Shown one piece after another: positions 1 through 7,022 of a DNA stretch of 21,731 nt. The position numbers and the translations under genes were made by a program. Source of the stretch: CAZKXX01 sp964556705 (lineage in GTDB: Bacteria > Acidobacteriota > Terriglobia > UBA7540). Where the stretch lies: contig CAZKXX010000068.1 of NCBI GenBank assembly GCA_964556705.1, positions 1-21,731 on the forward strand, written 5' to 3'. Position 1 is the stretch's first letter; each line of letters begins with the position of its first letter. The notes under the pieces are model-generated. The model saw nothing but the letters and a program-made list of their open reading frames with translations, searched no databases and was not told the DNA's origin.

Positions 1-324
1 GGCAAACCATAGCTGGTTTCCCAGACCATCGCTTATCAGACGCAGTGTATCTCAGCAGCGGTTCCCGGCAAACCATAGCGCCTTGCCGGGGCGCTCCTAT
101 CCCACCGCGAGTCGGTCTGTTTCAATCCGGAATAGTCGGAGCGCCCCGGCAAGGCGCTGCGGCCTGCGGCCGCGCAGGGAGTGGTTCGCAGCGATTCGCG
201 GGACTTTCGCTTTTTCTTCACCCTGTGGATGCCCGTCCGGGCCGGGGAGCCGGTCCGTGAGACCTTGGCGACCACTGAGACGACTGAGAATCTGACCGGC
301 CGGTGATCAAAGGGCTGGCTCGCC
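1..324. other. Non-coding left end rich in inverted repeats
   Basis: No convincing gene lies here: the short open frames have no ribosome-binding site and are rich in Arg, Ser and Pro, as expected from GC-rich non-coding DNA. The stretch contains a small hairpin at 4-19 (AAACCA/TGGTTT around TAGC), a direct repeat of GGCAAACCATAG at 1-12 and 67-78, a long inverted repeat at 77-158, a GC hairpin at about 157-177 (GCGGCC/GGCCGC) and the palindrome ACCGGCCGGT at 295-304. It lies downstream of the minus-strand gene ending at 325, so some of this may be 3' untranslated sequence, but no U-tract terminator is visible. Confidence 0.6.
77..158. repeat. Perfect 21-bp inverted repeat with 40-nt loop
   Basis: The left arm at 77-97 (begins AGCGCCTTGCC, ends GGCGCTCC) is the exact reverse complement of the right arm at 138-158. 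The loop is 40 nt (98-137). No open frame, transposase or U-tract accompanies it. The length and perfection of the arms resemble a miniature inverted-repeat or REP-type intergenic element more than a terminator. The copy of GGCAAACCATAG at 67-78 runs into the left arm, and a second copy sits at 1-12. Confidence 0.75.
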
Positions 325-783
325 TCATACGGGCGGGCCGGCGGCTTCGAGCCGCCGCGCCAGCGCGACCGCCAGCTTGAGCGGGAATGAAACGTGGACC
401 GTTTCGCGGTCCGAGTCCACGTCAATCACCAGCGAGTCGGCGCGCTTGGAAATGCGCACGTGCTCGCGCGGGTTGCGGACTTCGATGAGCGTGAAGTCCG
501 GCTGGCGCGCCAGTTCCCGCGCGGCGATCTCCAAAGCCGGCAGGAACTCGCGCAGCTTCTCGGCTTGCTCGCGCAGCTTCTCGTCGGAAACGAACCGCAG
601 GGCCACGGGAACCGCGGCGGCGGGAATCACGAGCCTCGTGTTCTCGCCGCCCGGCTTCTTCTCCTGCACGCGGATGCGCACCGCGCCGGCGTCGTAAATG
701 AGCGCGCCGCCCAGGATGACGCCGCTCAGCACCACCGCGGAGACTCCCGTCGCCACGGTTCCAAATCCCGCGTCCAACTGCAT
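325..783 (-). CDS. Small membrane-anchored protein of unknown function, module paralogue
   Basis: This 152-residue protein is of unknown function. Residues about 8-29 form one hydrophobic segment, probably a membrane anchor or uncleaved signal, followed by a soluble part. The soluble part carries two copies of a strand-strand-helix module: residues from about 35 (IRVQEKKPGGENTRLVIP), and again near the C-terminus (LVIDVDSDRETVHVSFPL followed by a helix). They are linked by a helix and the strands TLIEVRNPREHVRISK. The same arrangement occurs in the gene just upstream, so the two are paralogues. GGAGG lies 5 nt before the ATG, and the upstream stop codon is only 9 nt away, which indicates one operon. 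Both products probably sit in the envelope. The role is not known. Confidence 0.72.
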   Translation of the reverse strand: MQLDAGFGTVATGVSAVVLSGVILGGALIYDAGAVRIRVQEKKPGGENTRLVIPAAAVPVALRFVSDEKLREQAEKLREFLPALEIAARELARQPDFTLIEVRNPREHVRISKRADSLVIDVDSDRETVHVSFPLKLAVALARRLEAAGPPV

Positions 784-792
784 GCCGGCCTC

Positions 793-1353
793 CTACTCGG
801 CCTTGTTTTTCGTGTCCACCCAGATGCGGACCGTCTCGTCCTTTTCAGTCACGCGCACGAGTTCCGAGTCGCCGTGCTGCTGAAGCGCGCGGATGCCCGC
901 CGCGATATCGAGTTCATCGGGCGGCCCGGAAAGCATGGCATCCACGACCGAAAGGGGCAGCGTGACTTCCACCTTCTCCGCGCCGGTTTCCCCTTCCTGC
1001 ACGCGGACCAGCAGATAACCTTCGGACTTGGCCACGCGGACGTTTTCCTCCTTCGACTGGACCGTCACGAACTCGTTGTCAGGCGCCTCGCGAACCGCCT
1101 GGAGCAAGGCGCGAATATCCACGTCCTTCACGTGGTTCTGGATCTTGATACGACCTTCCGATAAATCTTTCGACTTGATCGCCGGCAGGACTTTCTCCGC
1201 CATCGAGAGCGGCACATTGACGCGAACGGTTTCCCCGTCCCCTTTCGTGCTTTCCACGCGAATGTGCAGCCAGCGCTCGCCCTCCGCCGCCAGCGCCGAT
1301 TGGATTCCCGCCAGCAGGATCCCCGCCAGGATCGCAAACCGCAGCTTAAACAT
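793..1353 (-). CDS. Secreted protein of unknown function with a duplicated beta-rich module
   Basis: This protein of 186 residues has a clear signal peptide (MFKLRFAILAGILLAGIQ, cleavage probably after AALA/AA near residue 23), so the mature part should be exported. It holds two copies of one unit. Copy one begins at residue 28 (LHIRVESTKGDGETVRVNV, PLS, helix), then a DIRALLQ helix and EFVTVQSKEENVRV strands. Copy two begins at about 113 (LLVRVQEGETGAEKVEVTLP, PLS, helix), then an IRALQQ helix and ELVRVTEKDETVRI. The start at 1353 is chosen because GGAGG sits 8 nt upstream; an in-frame ATG at 1380 lies upstream of that site and is unlikely. It is the first gene of a two-gene operon with the paralogue ending at 325. 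No family could be assigned. Confidence 0.75.
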   Translation of the reverse strand: MFKLRFAILAGILLAGIQSALAAEGERWLHIRVESTKGDGETVRVNVPLSMAEKVLPAIKSKDLSEGRIKIQNHVKDVDIRALLQAVREAPDNEFVTVQSKEENVRVAKSEGYLLVRVQEGETGAEKVEVTLPLSVVDAMLSGPPDELDIAAGIRALQQHGDSELVRVTEKDETVRIWVDTKNKAE

Positions 1354-1503
1354 GTTGGTGACCTCCTCGCCGAGCTTCATTCAGAGAAACGGAAACGGGC
1401 GCGCCAAAGTTCCGAGAGATTTGGGGTGGACATGTCCGGCCGGCCTCCGGCGGGGCCGTTGCGAACGAGGTGCGGGCCCTGCCTGAGAGGCCCGTCGAGG
1501 CAG

Positions 1504-1533
1504 TTGCCGGAAATCGGGCCAACCGATTAGAAT
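1504..1533 (+). promoter_or_regulatory. Candidate sigma-70 promoter for the zinc-ribbon gene
   Basis: TTGCCG (1504-1509), an 18-nt spacer, then TAGAAT (1528-1533). Transcription would begin near 1540. That would exclude the in-frame ATG at 1534 as a start and supports the ATG at 1582. Confidence 0.5.
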
Positions 1534-1581
1534 ATGGGGATTGCGGGAGTCCCGGGCACCAACTCCGGGGGATTTGGAGAG

Positions 1582-1887
1582 ATGGGCTTGTTCGACCTCA
1601 TTCGCAGGATTGACCGGAGGCACTGGTTTTTGTGCTATACGTGCCTCCAGCAGACCAATCATGACGCCCTGCGGTCCGTTTTCCATTACGTGGGCCCGCC
1701 GGTGGTCGTCCTGGGCCGCCAAGTGACCCAGTGCCCCCGCTGCAAGAGCACCAATACGGTCTCGTTCCAGCAACTGAAGGAGGAAGGCTCGCAGGCGCAG
1801 CTCTGGGGGCTGGAGCGTCTCGTCAGGCAGCACCCGCGAAGTCAATTTGAAGTTACGAAGGAACAGTCCGCGGGCGTCAGCCGGTAG
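1582..1887 (+). CDS. Zinc-ribbon protein of unknown function
   Basis: A small protein (101 residues from this start) with two CxxC pairs, CYTC at about residues 18-21 and CPRC at 51-54. The 29-residue spacing is typical of a zinc ribbon that binds one metal ion. Between the pairs is a hydrophobic stretch (YVGPPVVVLGRQ), and the C-terminal third is polar and probably helical. There is no signal peptide, so it is likely cytoplasmic. The start at 1582 is preferred over 1534 because GGGGGATTTGGAGAG precedes it and a promoter -10 box ends at 1533. It converges with glnD, with only 7 nt between the stop codons. Function is unknown; nucleic-acid or protein binding is a guess from the fold. Confidence 0.65.
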   Translation: MGLFDLIRRIDRRHWFLCYTCLQQTNHDALRSVFHYVGPPVVVLGRQVTQCPRCKSTNTVSFQQLKEEGSQAQLWGLERLVRQHPRSQFEVTKEQSAGVSR

Positions 1888-1894
1888 CGCGCTG

Positions 1895-4600
1895 TCACTC
1901 GGGGAGCTTGTCCGCCGCGGGCGCGCTCGCGTCACGCGCGCCGCTTCCCCGCTCACTAAGCAGGATGTATCGAATGGTTTCCTGCAAATCCGCTGAGAGC
2001 TTCCGCCCGCCTTTCGTGAGATAGAAGACGTCGATCACCTTCTGCCCTTCCGTATCAATCAACGCGACTTCAATGTTGCAGCCGAGCTCGGCGAGCGTCG
2101 AACTGACGCGATAGAGCAATCCCGGCCGGTCCTGCGCGATCAGTTCGAGCAGCGTGCTGTGCGAGGACGCTTCATCGTCGAAGCGGACCTGCGTCGGGAT
2201 GCGCACCTTGACGCGCGGAGGTTCCGAAGTCAGGCGCCGCTCGAGCGACGGTTCGAGGTGCGCGCCGGAGGCCAGCGCGGCCGCGAGGCTTTCCTTCAGC
2301 CTCTCCACTTCGGAAGGATTCATCTCGAGCGTGCGGTGCAGGTCCTCGAAGCGGAAGGTATCGAGCACGATTCCGCGCTGGTTCGAGAAGGCGTCGGCCT
2401 TGAGGATATTCATTCCCCACGCGGCGAGGGTGCCCGTGATAGTCGCAAAGAGAAACGGCCGGTCGGCGAGGAGCGCGGTGAGTTCGAAGAAGCGCTCCTT
2501 CGGTCGGAGGCTGACCTGGACGGGCTCGCGCGCCAGGCGTTGCGCCATGCCGAAATGCTCCAAGATCTCTTCGGCCGAGTGCGCTTCGACGTAGCGGAGC
2601 GGAAACCCCTCCAGAAAAACCCGCAATTCATCGGCGGGCGCGCGCGGGGAAAGGGCGCGAACCACTTCTTCGACCCGGCGGACATCGCCCGCATCTGTGC
2701 GGATCCGCTCGTCGTCCGCGCTGCGCGCGAAGAAATTCGACGCGGCGGCGTAGAGCCGCCAGAGCAACTCGGCCTTCCACGGCGTCATGGCGTCGGGCGT
2801 GACGGCTTTGATGTCCGCGTAGGTCAGAAGGCAGAGCATCTTCAGCCGCTCGGGTGTCCCGACGCGCAGCGCGAACGCGCGCACGGTTTCCGGGTCGAAG
2901 ATGTCGCGGCGCTGGAGCGTGGCCGACATCTCAAGGTGCCGGCCGATGAGGAAGCGCACCGCCTCGCGGTCTTCCGCGCTCAGCTCCAGACGCTCGAATA
3001 TTCCCTCCGCAGCTCGCAGACTGCCGGCGACGTGGTCTTCATCGGGGAATCCCTTCCCGACGTCGTGAAACAGCAGCGCGAGGAAGAGCAGATCGGGCCG
3101 CTCGATTTCGTCGAGAATTTCCGCGAGCCGCGCTTCCCAACCGTTCCCCGCTTCCGGTGCCGGTTCCTTTTTCCCCCGCCTCAGGGCGTGCAGGTTCTCG
3201 ATGGTCTGAAGAGAATGCTCGTCCACCGTGTAGCGGTGGAAGTAGTCGCGGAGGACGAGGCAGTCAATCGCCAGGAATTCCGGAAAGAGCGCGCCGAGCA
3301 GCCCCAGCCGGTGCATGGCGCGAAGCGCCGCCGCGGCGTGGGGCAACGTGAGCACGCGTCGAAGTTCATTCCAAAGGTCGGGCACGACAAGCGGGCGCTC
3401 CGGCGCCGCAGCCAGGCACTGCTCGACCCAGCGCTCGGCCTCGCGGCTCAGTTCCAGCCCGTGCCGCGCCATCATCTCGAAGAGTCTCAGGGCGAGCGAA
3501 AAATCGCCGAGGATGTGCGGCTGGCGGGGAAAGATCTTTCCGCGGGCGACGGCGAAGTCGGGATTGGAGAGGCGGGAGCGCCAGTCCTGGAAGAGGGCGT
3601 AGAGGGACGAACGCGCGGGCGCCACCTCTTCGAGGATTTGACGGAGCAGCCGGTCGAGGGCGCGCGCGTGGCGGAAGTAGGCGCGGATCCACTCCGGCGC
3701 CGGGAGGGGCCGGCCGGTCCGCACGCCGATGCCGCGCGCGGCGGCGCGGTCCTGAAGTTCGTAGGTGAGCAGGTTGTCGTCGCGCTCCTGCTGGAAGTGG
3801 AGGAAACAGCGCACGGCGGAAAGAAACTCGAACGCCTGCGCGCACTCTTCGGCGAGCGCCGGCGGAAAAAGCTCTTCCGCGTCGCGCCACGACGCGTGCT
3901 GTTCCAGATCGGCGATGCGCGCGAGCCATCGCGCCACATGGAGGTCGCGCAGACCGCCCGGCGTTTCCTTGACGTTCGGTTCGAGGTGAAAGACGGTGCC
4001 GCCGAATTTCCGTCGGCGCTGCTCCGTCATTTCCGCCAGACTCGCGACGAGGTCGTCGCGCTCGCGCCCCGCGAGGCGCGGAATCGCGTCGGTCCGCAGG
4101 CGGTTGAAAAGGGAGAAATCTCCGGCGACGTAGCGCGCGTCAAGCAGCGCGACGCTGAACTCCAGGTTGTCGCGATGAAGCCGCGCACATTCGGCGAGCG
4201 TGCGCGAGGTGTGGCCGAGGCGCAGGCGCCAATCCCACAGCGTCCGGGCCATGCCGGCCACTGCGTCGCGGCGCGAGGTTTCGTCCCCGCCGTTGGCGGA
4301 AAGGAAGAGCAAGTCCACGTCCGAATGGGGAAAAAGTTCGCTCCTCCCGTAGCCGCCGAGCGCCGCGACGGCGAACCCCTTCGGCCCGGTCAGGTCTTGG
4401 GAGACCCATTCGGCGTAACCGCGCGCCACGAGATCGTCCACCAGCGCCGCGCGGGCCGCAAGCACCGCGCGCCCGTCGCCGCCGAGTTCGAACGACTTCC
4501 GAATCGCCTGCATCGCGCTGTGGTGGTGCTGGAGGACTTCCGCCACCAGGGCGGCGGAGCGTTCCGGTCTGGGACCCGGAGGGTGAGGAATGCCGGACAT
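1895..4600 (-). CDS. glnD: Bifunctional PII uridylyltransferase / uridylyl-removing enzyme
   Basis: GlnD attaches UMP to PII proteins when glutamine is low and removes it when glutamine is high, so it is the cell's nitrogen sensor. From the ATG at 4600 the protein has 901 residues, a normal length for the family. A nucleotidyltransferase domain carries GGYGRSE (82-88) with the metal-binding pair in SDVD (D94, D96). A GlnD linker domain follows (about 200-330). The HD hydrolase domain has FHDVGKG (H512, D513). Two ACT domains, which bind glutamine, lie at about 707-785 and 815-885. An in-frame GTG at 4663 would add 21 residues; neither start has a good ribosome-binding site. It is the last gene after amtB and glnB, close behind glnB, and its presumed substrate is the neighbouring PII protein. 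Confidence 0.95.
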   Translation of the reverse strand: MSGIPHPPGPRPERSAALVAEVLQHHHSAMQAIRKSFELGGDGRAVLAARAALVDDLVARGYAEWVSQDLTGPKGFAVAALGGYGRSELFPHSDVDLLFLSANGGDETSRRDAVAGMARTLWDWRLRLGHTSRTLAECARLHRDNLEFSVALLDARYVAGDFSLFNRLRTDAIPRLAGRERDDLVASLAEMTEQRRRKFGGTVFHLEPNVKETPGGLRDLHVARWLARIADLEQHASWRDAEELFPPALAEECAQAFEFLSAVRCFLHFQQERDDNLLTYELQDRAAARGIGVRTGRPLPAPEWIRAYFRHARALDRLLRQILEEVAPARSSLYALFQDWRSRLSNPDFAVARGKIFPRQPHILGDFSLALRLFEMMARHGLELSREAERWVEQCLAAAPERPLVVPDLWNELRRVLTLPHAAAALRAMHRLGLLGALFPEFLAIDCLVLRDYFHRYTVDEHSLQTIENLHALRRGKKEPAPEAGNGWEARLAEILDEIERPDLLFLALLFHDVGKGFPDEDHVAGSLRAAEGIFERLELSAEDREAVRFLIGRHLEMSATLQRRDIFDPETVRAFALRVGTPERLKMLCLLTYADIKAVTPDAMTPWKAELLWRLYAAASNFFARSADDERIRTDAGDVRRVEEVVRALSPRAPADELRVFLEGFPLRYVEAHSAEEILEHFGMAQRLAREPVQVSLRPKERFFELTALLADRPFLFATITGTLAAWGMNILKADAFSNQRGIVLDTFRFEDLHRTLEMNPSEVERLKESLAAALASGAHLEPSLERRLTSEPPRVKVRIPTQVRFDDEASSHSTLLELIAQDRPGLLYRVSSTLAELGCNIEVALIDTEGQKVIDVFYLTKGGRKLSADLQETIRYILLSERGSGARDASAPAADKLPE

Positions 4601-4684
4601 GGAAGACGGTTCAACGTCCGCAGGGCAAGCCCGCGCCGGGAAAAATTCTCCGGCGCGGACCACCCCGAGCGTTCAGGGCGTGGA

Positions 4685-5023
4685 CTAGAGGGCCGCCTCG
4701 CCCCGCTCTTCGTTGCGGATGCGGATGGCCTCGTCCACTTTCGTCAGAAAGATTTTCCCGTCCCCGATTTTACCCGTTTTCGCCGTCTTGAGGATGGTGG
4801 CCACCGCCGATTCCGCCATGCGGTCCGGCAGGACCAGTTCAATTTTCACTTTGGGGAGAAGGTCCACGGTGTATTCGCGGCCGCGATAGACCTCGGTGTG
4901 TCCCTTCTGGCGGCCATGACCGCGCACCTCGGTCACCGTCATGCCCACCACGCCGATTTCGTTCAGCGCGTCTTTCACAGTTTCAAGCCGGGAAGGCTGA
5001 ATGATGGCTTCCAGTTTCGTCAT
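4685..5023 (-). CDS. glnB: Nitrogen regulatory protein PII
   Basis: PII is a trimeric signal protein that reads ATP/ADP, 2-oxoglutarate and glutamine status and controls partners such as AmtB, GlnD and NtrB-type kinases. The 112-residue length is exactly that of the family. The T-loop tyrosine, the site of uridylylation, is present as Y51 in RGREYTVDLLPK. The C-terminal signature KTGKIGDGKIF is intact. GAGG precedes the ATG. Its position between the ammonium channel gene and glnD means it could also be called glnK; sequence alone does not separate GlnB from GlnK here. The channel, its gating protein and the modifying enzyme would be made together. Confidence 0.95.
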   Translation of the reverse strand: MTKLEAIIQPSRLETVKDALNEIGVVGMTVTEVRGHGRQKGHTEVYRGREYTVDLLPKVKIELVLPDRMAESAVATILKTAKTGKIGDGKIFLTKVDEAIRIRNEERGEAAL

Positions 5024-5047
5024 AGCACCTCGTTCCTCGAAGAAATA

Positions 5048-5070
5048 GTGAGGAATCCGGGACTCCTCAC
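5048..5070 (-). promoter_or_regulatory. Hairpin between amtB and glnB
   Basis: The arms GTGAGGA (5048-5054) and TCCTCAC (5064-5070) pair perfectly around a 9-nt loop. The hairpin starts 8 nt after the amtB stop and ends 24 nt before the glnB start. There is no U-tract, so it is more likely an mRNA-stability or processing element than a full terminator. Confidence 0.45.
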
Positions 5071-5078
5071 GCTCGGGT

Positions 5079-6506
5079 TCAGTACTCGAAATTGTAGCCC
5101 TCTTCCCCGTGCTGGGAGAGGTCGAGTCCCTGGACTTCCTGCTCCTCGCGGACGCGCAGGCCGACGAGGACGTCCACGATTTTCAGAATGACCAGCGTGC
5201 CGACAATCGCCAGGCCCCAGGCGATGGCGACGCCCGCGAACTGATTGACGAGCTGCCCCGCGTTGCCTTCCAGCAAGCCGACGGCCTTGCCGTCGCCAAA
5301 GATGGGATTGACGGCGCTGGCCGCGAAGACCCCCGTGAGCAGGGCTCCGGCGGTCCCGCCCGCGCCGTGCACGCCGAAGACGTCGAGCGAGTCATCGTAC
5401 CCGAACGCCGCTTTCACCTTGGCGACCATCAGATAGCAGACGACGCCGGCGATGAAGCCGATGGCCAGAGCGGCCATGGGGCTGACGAATCCCGCCGCCG
5501 GCGTGATGGCCACGAGTCCCGCCACCGCCCCCGTGATGGCGCCCAGCACGCTCGCCTTGCCCTTCGACATCCATTCGACCGCCGCCCATCCGACCGTGGC
5601 GGCCGCGGCGCCGAAGTGCGTGGCGACGAAGGCGCTCGAAGCCAAGCTGCCGGCGTTGAGCGCGCTCCCGGCGTTGAAACCGAACCAGCCTACCCACAGC
5701 AGGCACGCGCCGACGAAGCTCAGCGTCACGCTGTGCGGCGGCATCGGTTCCTTCGGATACCCGAGACGCTTGCCGAGATACAGCGCGCAGACCAGCGCCG
5801 AAACTCCGGAGGTGATGTGCACCACGGTGCCGCCGGCGAAATCGAGCGCCGGAAACGAGCCGGTGGCGTTCAGCAGCCCGCCCTTGCCCCACACCATGTG
5901 CGCCATCGGGTTGTACACGATCACCGACCAGAGCGCCATGAAGAGGACCATGGCGCTGAACTTCATGCGCTCGGCGAAGGCGCCGGTAATGAGCGCGGGC
6001 GTGATGATGGCGAACATCAGCTGGAAGACCATGAAGGTCTGCGCCGGAATCGTTCCGGCGTAGTCGCCGTCGGGTTCGCCGCCCACGCCGCGCAGGAAGA
6101 GGTGGTCAAAACCTCCAACGAACCGATTGCCCTCGCTGAACGCCAGGCTGTAGCCGAACAGGCTCCAGAGGACCGTGATGAGGGCCATCAGCGCGAAGCA
6201 CTGCATCAGCGAGGCGAGAACGTTTTTCTTCCGCACCAGGCCGCCGTAGAAGAGCGCCAGGCCCGGCCCGGTCATCATCAGGACGAGAGCGGAGCAGGTG
6301 AGCAGCCAGGCGTTGTCGCCGGCGGTCCGAGCGTCGGCGACGGCCGCTTCGAGCTCCGCGATTTTTTCCTCCGCGCCGGCCGCGGGCGCCGGAGCGGCCA
6401 CCTCGGGGGCGTCGGCTTCCACTTCCTCCTGCGCGAATCCTTCCCGGACCCCTCCCCCGAAGACCAGTGCGAACCCCAGACAGAAACCCAGGAAAAACTT
6501 CTGCAT
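5079..6506 (-). CDS. amtB: Ammonium transporter with signal peptide
   Basis: An Amt/Rh-family trimeric channel of the inner membrane that takes up ammonium. The protein has 475 residues. A signal peptide (1-26, ending GFAQ) is followed by an Ala/Glu-rich periplasmic extension with a short predicted helix (about 45-62) before the first core membrane segment. Eleven core segments follow. Signature residues are present: D222 in LDFAGGTVVHITSG, H230 in the same motif, and H380 in DVFGVHGAGG, the two pore histidines. The C-terminal tail (RVREEQEVQGLDLSQHGEEG) is the usual cytoplasmic regulatory tail. The start at 6506 is chosen because GGAGG lies 8 nt upstream and the signal peptide begins there; the frame is open to 6740, but that part is not protein-like. 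It leads the amtB-glnB-glnD operon. Confidence 0.95.
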   Translation of the reverse strand: MQKFFLGFCLGFALVFGGGVREGFAQEEVEADAPEVAAPAPAAGAEEKIAELEAAVADARTAGDNAWLLTCSALVLMMTGPGLALFYGGLVRKKNVLASLMQCFALMALITVLWSLFGYSLAFSEGNRFVGGFDHLFLRGVGGEPDGDYAGTIPAQTFMVFQLMFAIITPALITGAFAERMKFSAMVLFMALWSVIVYNPMAHMVWGKGGLLNATGSFPALDFAGGTVVHITSGVSALVCALYLGKRLGYPKEPMPPHSVTLSFVGACLLWVGWFGFNAGSALNAGSLASSAFVATHFGAAAATVGWAAVEWMSKGKASVLGAITGAVAGLVAITPAAGFVSPMAALAIGFIAGVVCYLMVAKVKAAFGYDDSLDVFGVHGAGGTAGALLTGVFAASAVNPIFGDGKAVGLLEGNAGQLVNQFAGVAIAWGLAIVGTLVILKIVDVLVGLRVREEQEVQGLDLSQHGEEGYNFEY

Positions 6507-6563
6507 CAAGTTTTCCTCCGTTGATGAGCGATGCGAGAGACTCTGAGTGTGACGACCGGGCGC

Positions 6564-6569
6564 ATTATA
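6564..6569 (-). promoter_or_regulatory. Candidate -10 box for the amtB operon
   Basis: A perfect TATAAT on the minus strand, 58 nt upstream of the amtB ATG. The predicted transcript start is near 6557. The best -35 at usual spacing is poor (TTGGTT at about 19 nt, or TGGTTT at 18), so an activator may be needed. A -24-like CGGCACG overlaps this region but lacks a matching -12 GC. Confidence 0.45.
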
Positions 6570-6649
6570 AGAATTCGTGCCGCGCCGAAACCAATCAATT
6601 CGCTTTATTGCGCGGATAAGAAAAGTTTCGCGGACGGGAAAAATTCCGC

Positions 6650-6664
6650 TTATCGTGACGATAA
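6650..6664. promoter_or_regulatory. Operator-like palindrome in the amtB divergent region
   Basis: TTATCG-TGA-CGATAA, perfect 6-bp half-sites with a 3-nt spacer. Further GATAAG-like sequence lies at about 6615. The site is midway between the divergent starts of amtB and the Lrp-like gene, upstream of both candidate promoters. Binding protein unknown. Confidence 0.4.
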
Positions 6665-6692
6665 ACGACCCTTCGCGTTCCAGCAGACGCGG

Positions 6693-6721
6693 TGGAGAGG
6701 AGCGGCGGCGGGTGTTAGAAT
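6693..6721 (+). promoter_or_regulatory. Candidate promoter for the Lrp-like gene
   Basis: TGGAGA (6693-6698), 17-nt spacer, TAGAAT (6716-6721). The -10 is bracketed by GCGGCG (6705-6710) and CGCCGC (6722-6727), which could form a repressor site or a hairpin. Predicted transcript start near 6728. Confidence 0.4.
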
Positions 6722-6776
6722 CGCCGCGAGACCGGGACAACGCCGCGCGGGAAGACCGGAGTCAAGGAGGACGCCG

Positions 6777-7004
6777 ATGAGAGCCTATGTGCTGATTAAC
6801 GTCCGCCCCGGAAAGGTGCGCGACGTCGTGAGCGCCGTCACGCGGATGGAAGGCGTGCGCCACGCCGACGCCTGCTGGGGCCTGCCGGACGTGTTCGTCT
6901 ATGTGGAGACGACGGACGAGAAGAAGATGAACGAACTGGTGATGGACAAGATCCAGAAACTCGACGGGGTGGAGCGGACCGAGACGCACATCGCCGTCGA
7001 GTGA
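6777..7004 (+). CDS. Stand-alone Lrp/AsnC effector-binding (RAM) domain protein
   Basis: A 75-residue protein that matches only the C-terminal ligand-binding half of Lrp/AsnC regulators: an alpha-beta sandwich beginning AYVLINVRPGKVRDVV, then VTRMEGVRHADACWGLPDVFVYVE and a final strand THIAVE. The DNA-binding helix-turn-helix half is absent. The start is firm: AAGGAGG lies 6 nt before the ATG, although the frame is open further upstream. Such free domains usually form dimers or octamers that bind amino acids; the ligand here is not known. It is divergent from amtB and converges with the GGDEF gene, with 18 nt between their ends. A link to nitrogen metabolism is suggested only by position. Confidence 0.85.
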   Translation: MRAYVLINVRPGKVRDVVSAVTRMEGVRHADACWGLPDVFVYVETTDEKKMNELVMDKIQKLDGVERTETHIAVE

Positions 7005-7022
7005 GCGCCGGGAGGCGCGGCG

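Noticed and set aside
1..158. CRISPR array
   Set aside because: Only two copies of a 12-mer and one inverted repeat are present, with no regular spacers and no cas genes.
1534..1581. Upstream start for the zinc-ribbon gene
   Set aside because: The ATG at 1534 follows directly on a -10 box and has no ribosome-binding site.
2159..5191. Open frame of 1010 codons on the plus strand
   Set aside because: It is fully antisense to glnD and glnB, which have clear signatures. The product is Arg/Glu-rich with no recognisable domain; such shadow frames are normal in GC-rich DNA.
5109..6524. Open frame of 471 codons on the plus strand
   Set aside because: Antisense to amtB, highly charged and without family features.
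6570..6585. Sigma-54 promoter for the amtB operon
   Set aside because: A CGGCACG -24-like element exists on the minus strand, but the bases at the -12 position are TA, not GC.
6507..6740. N-terminal extension of the amtB frame
   Set aside because: The ATG at 6506 has GGAGG at ideal spacing and begins a signal peptide. The extension is Arg/Ser-rich and covers the promoter.
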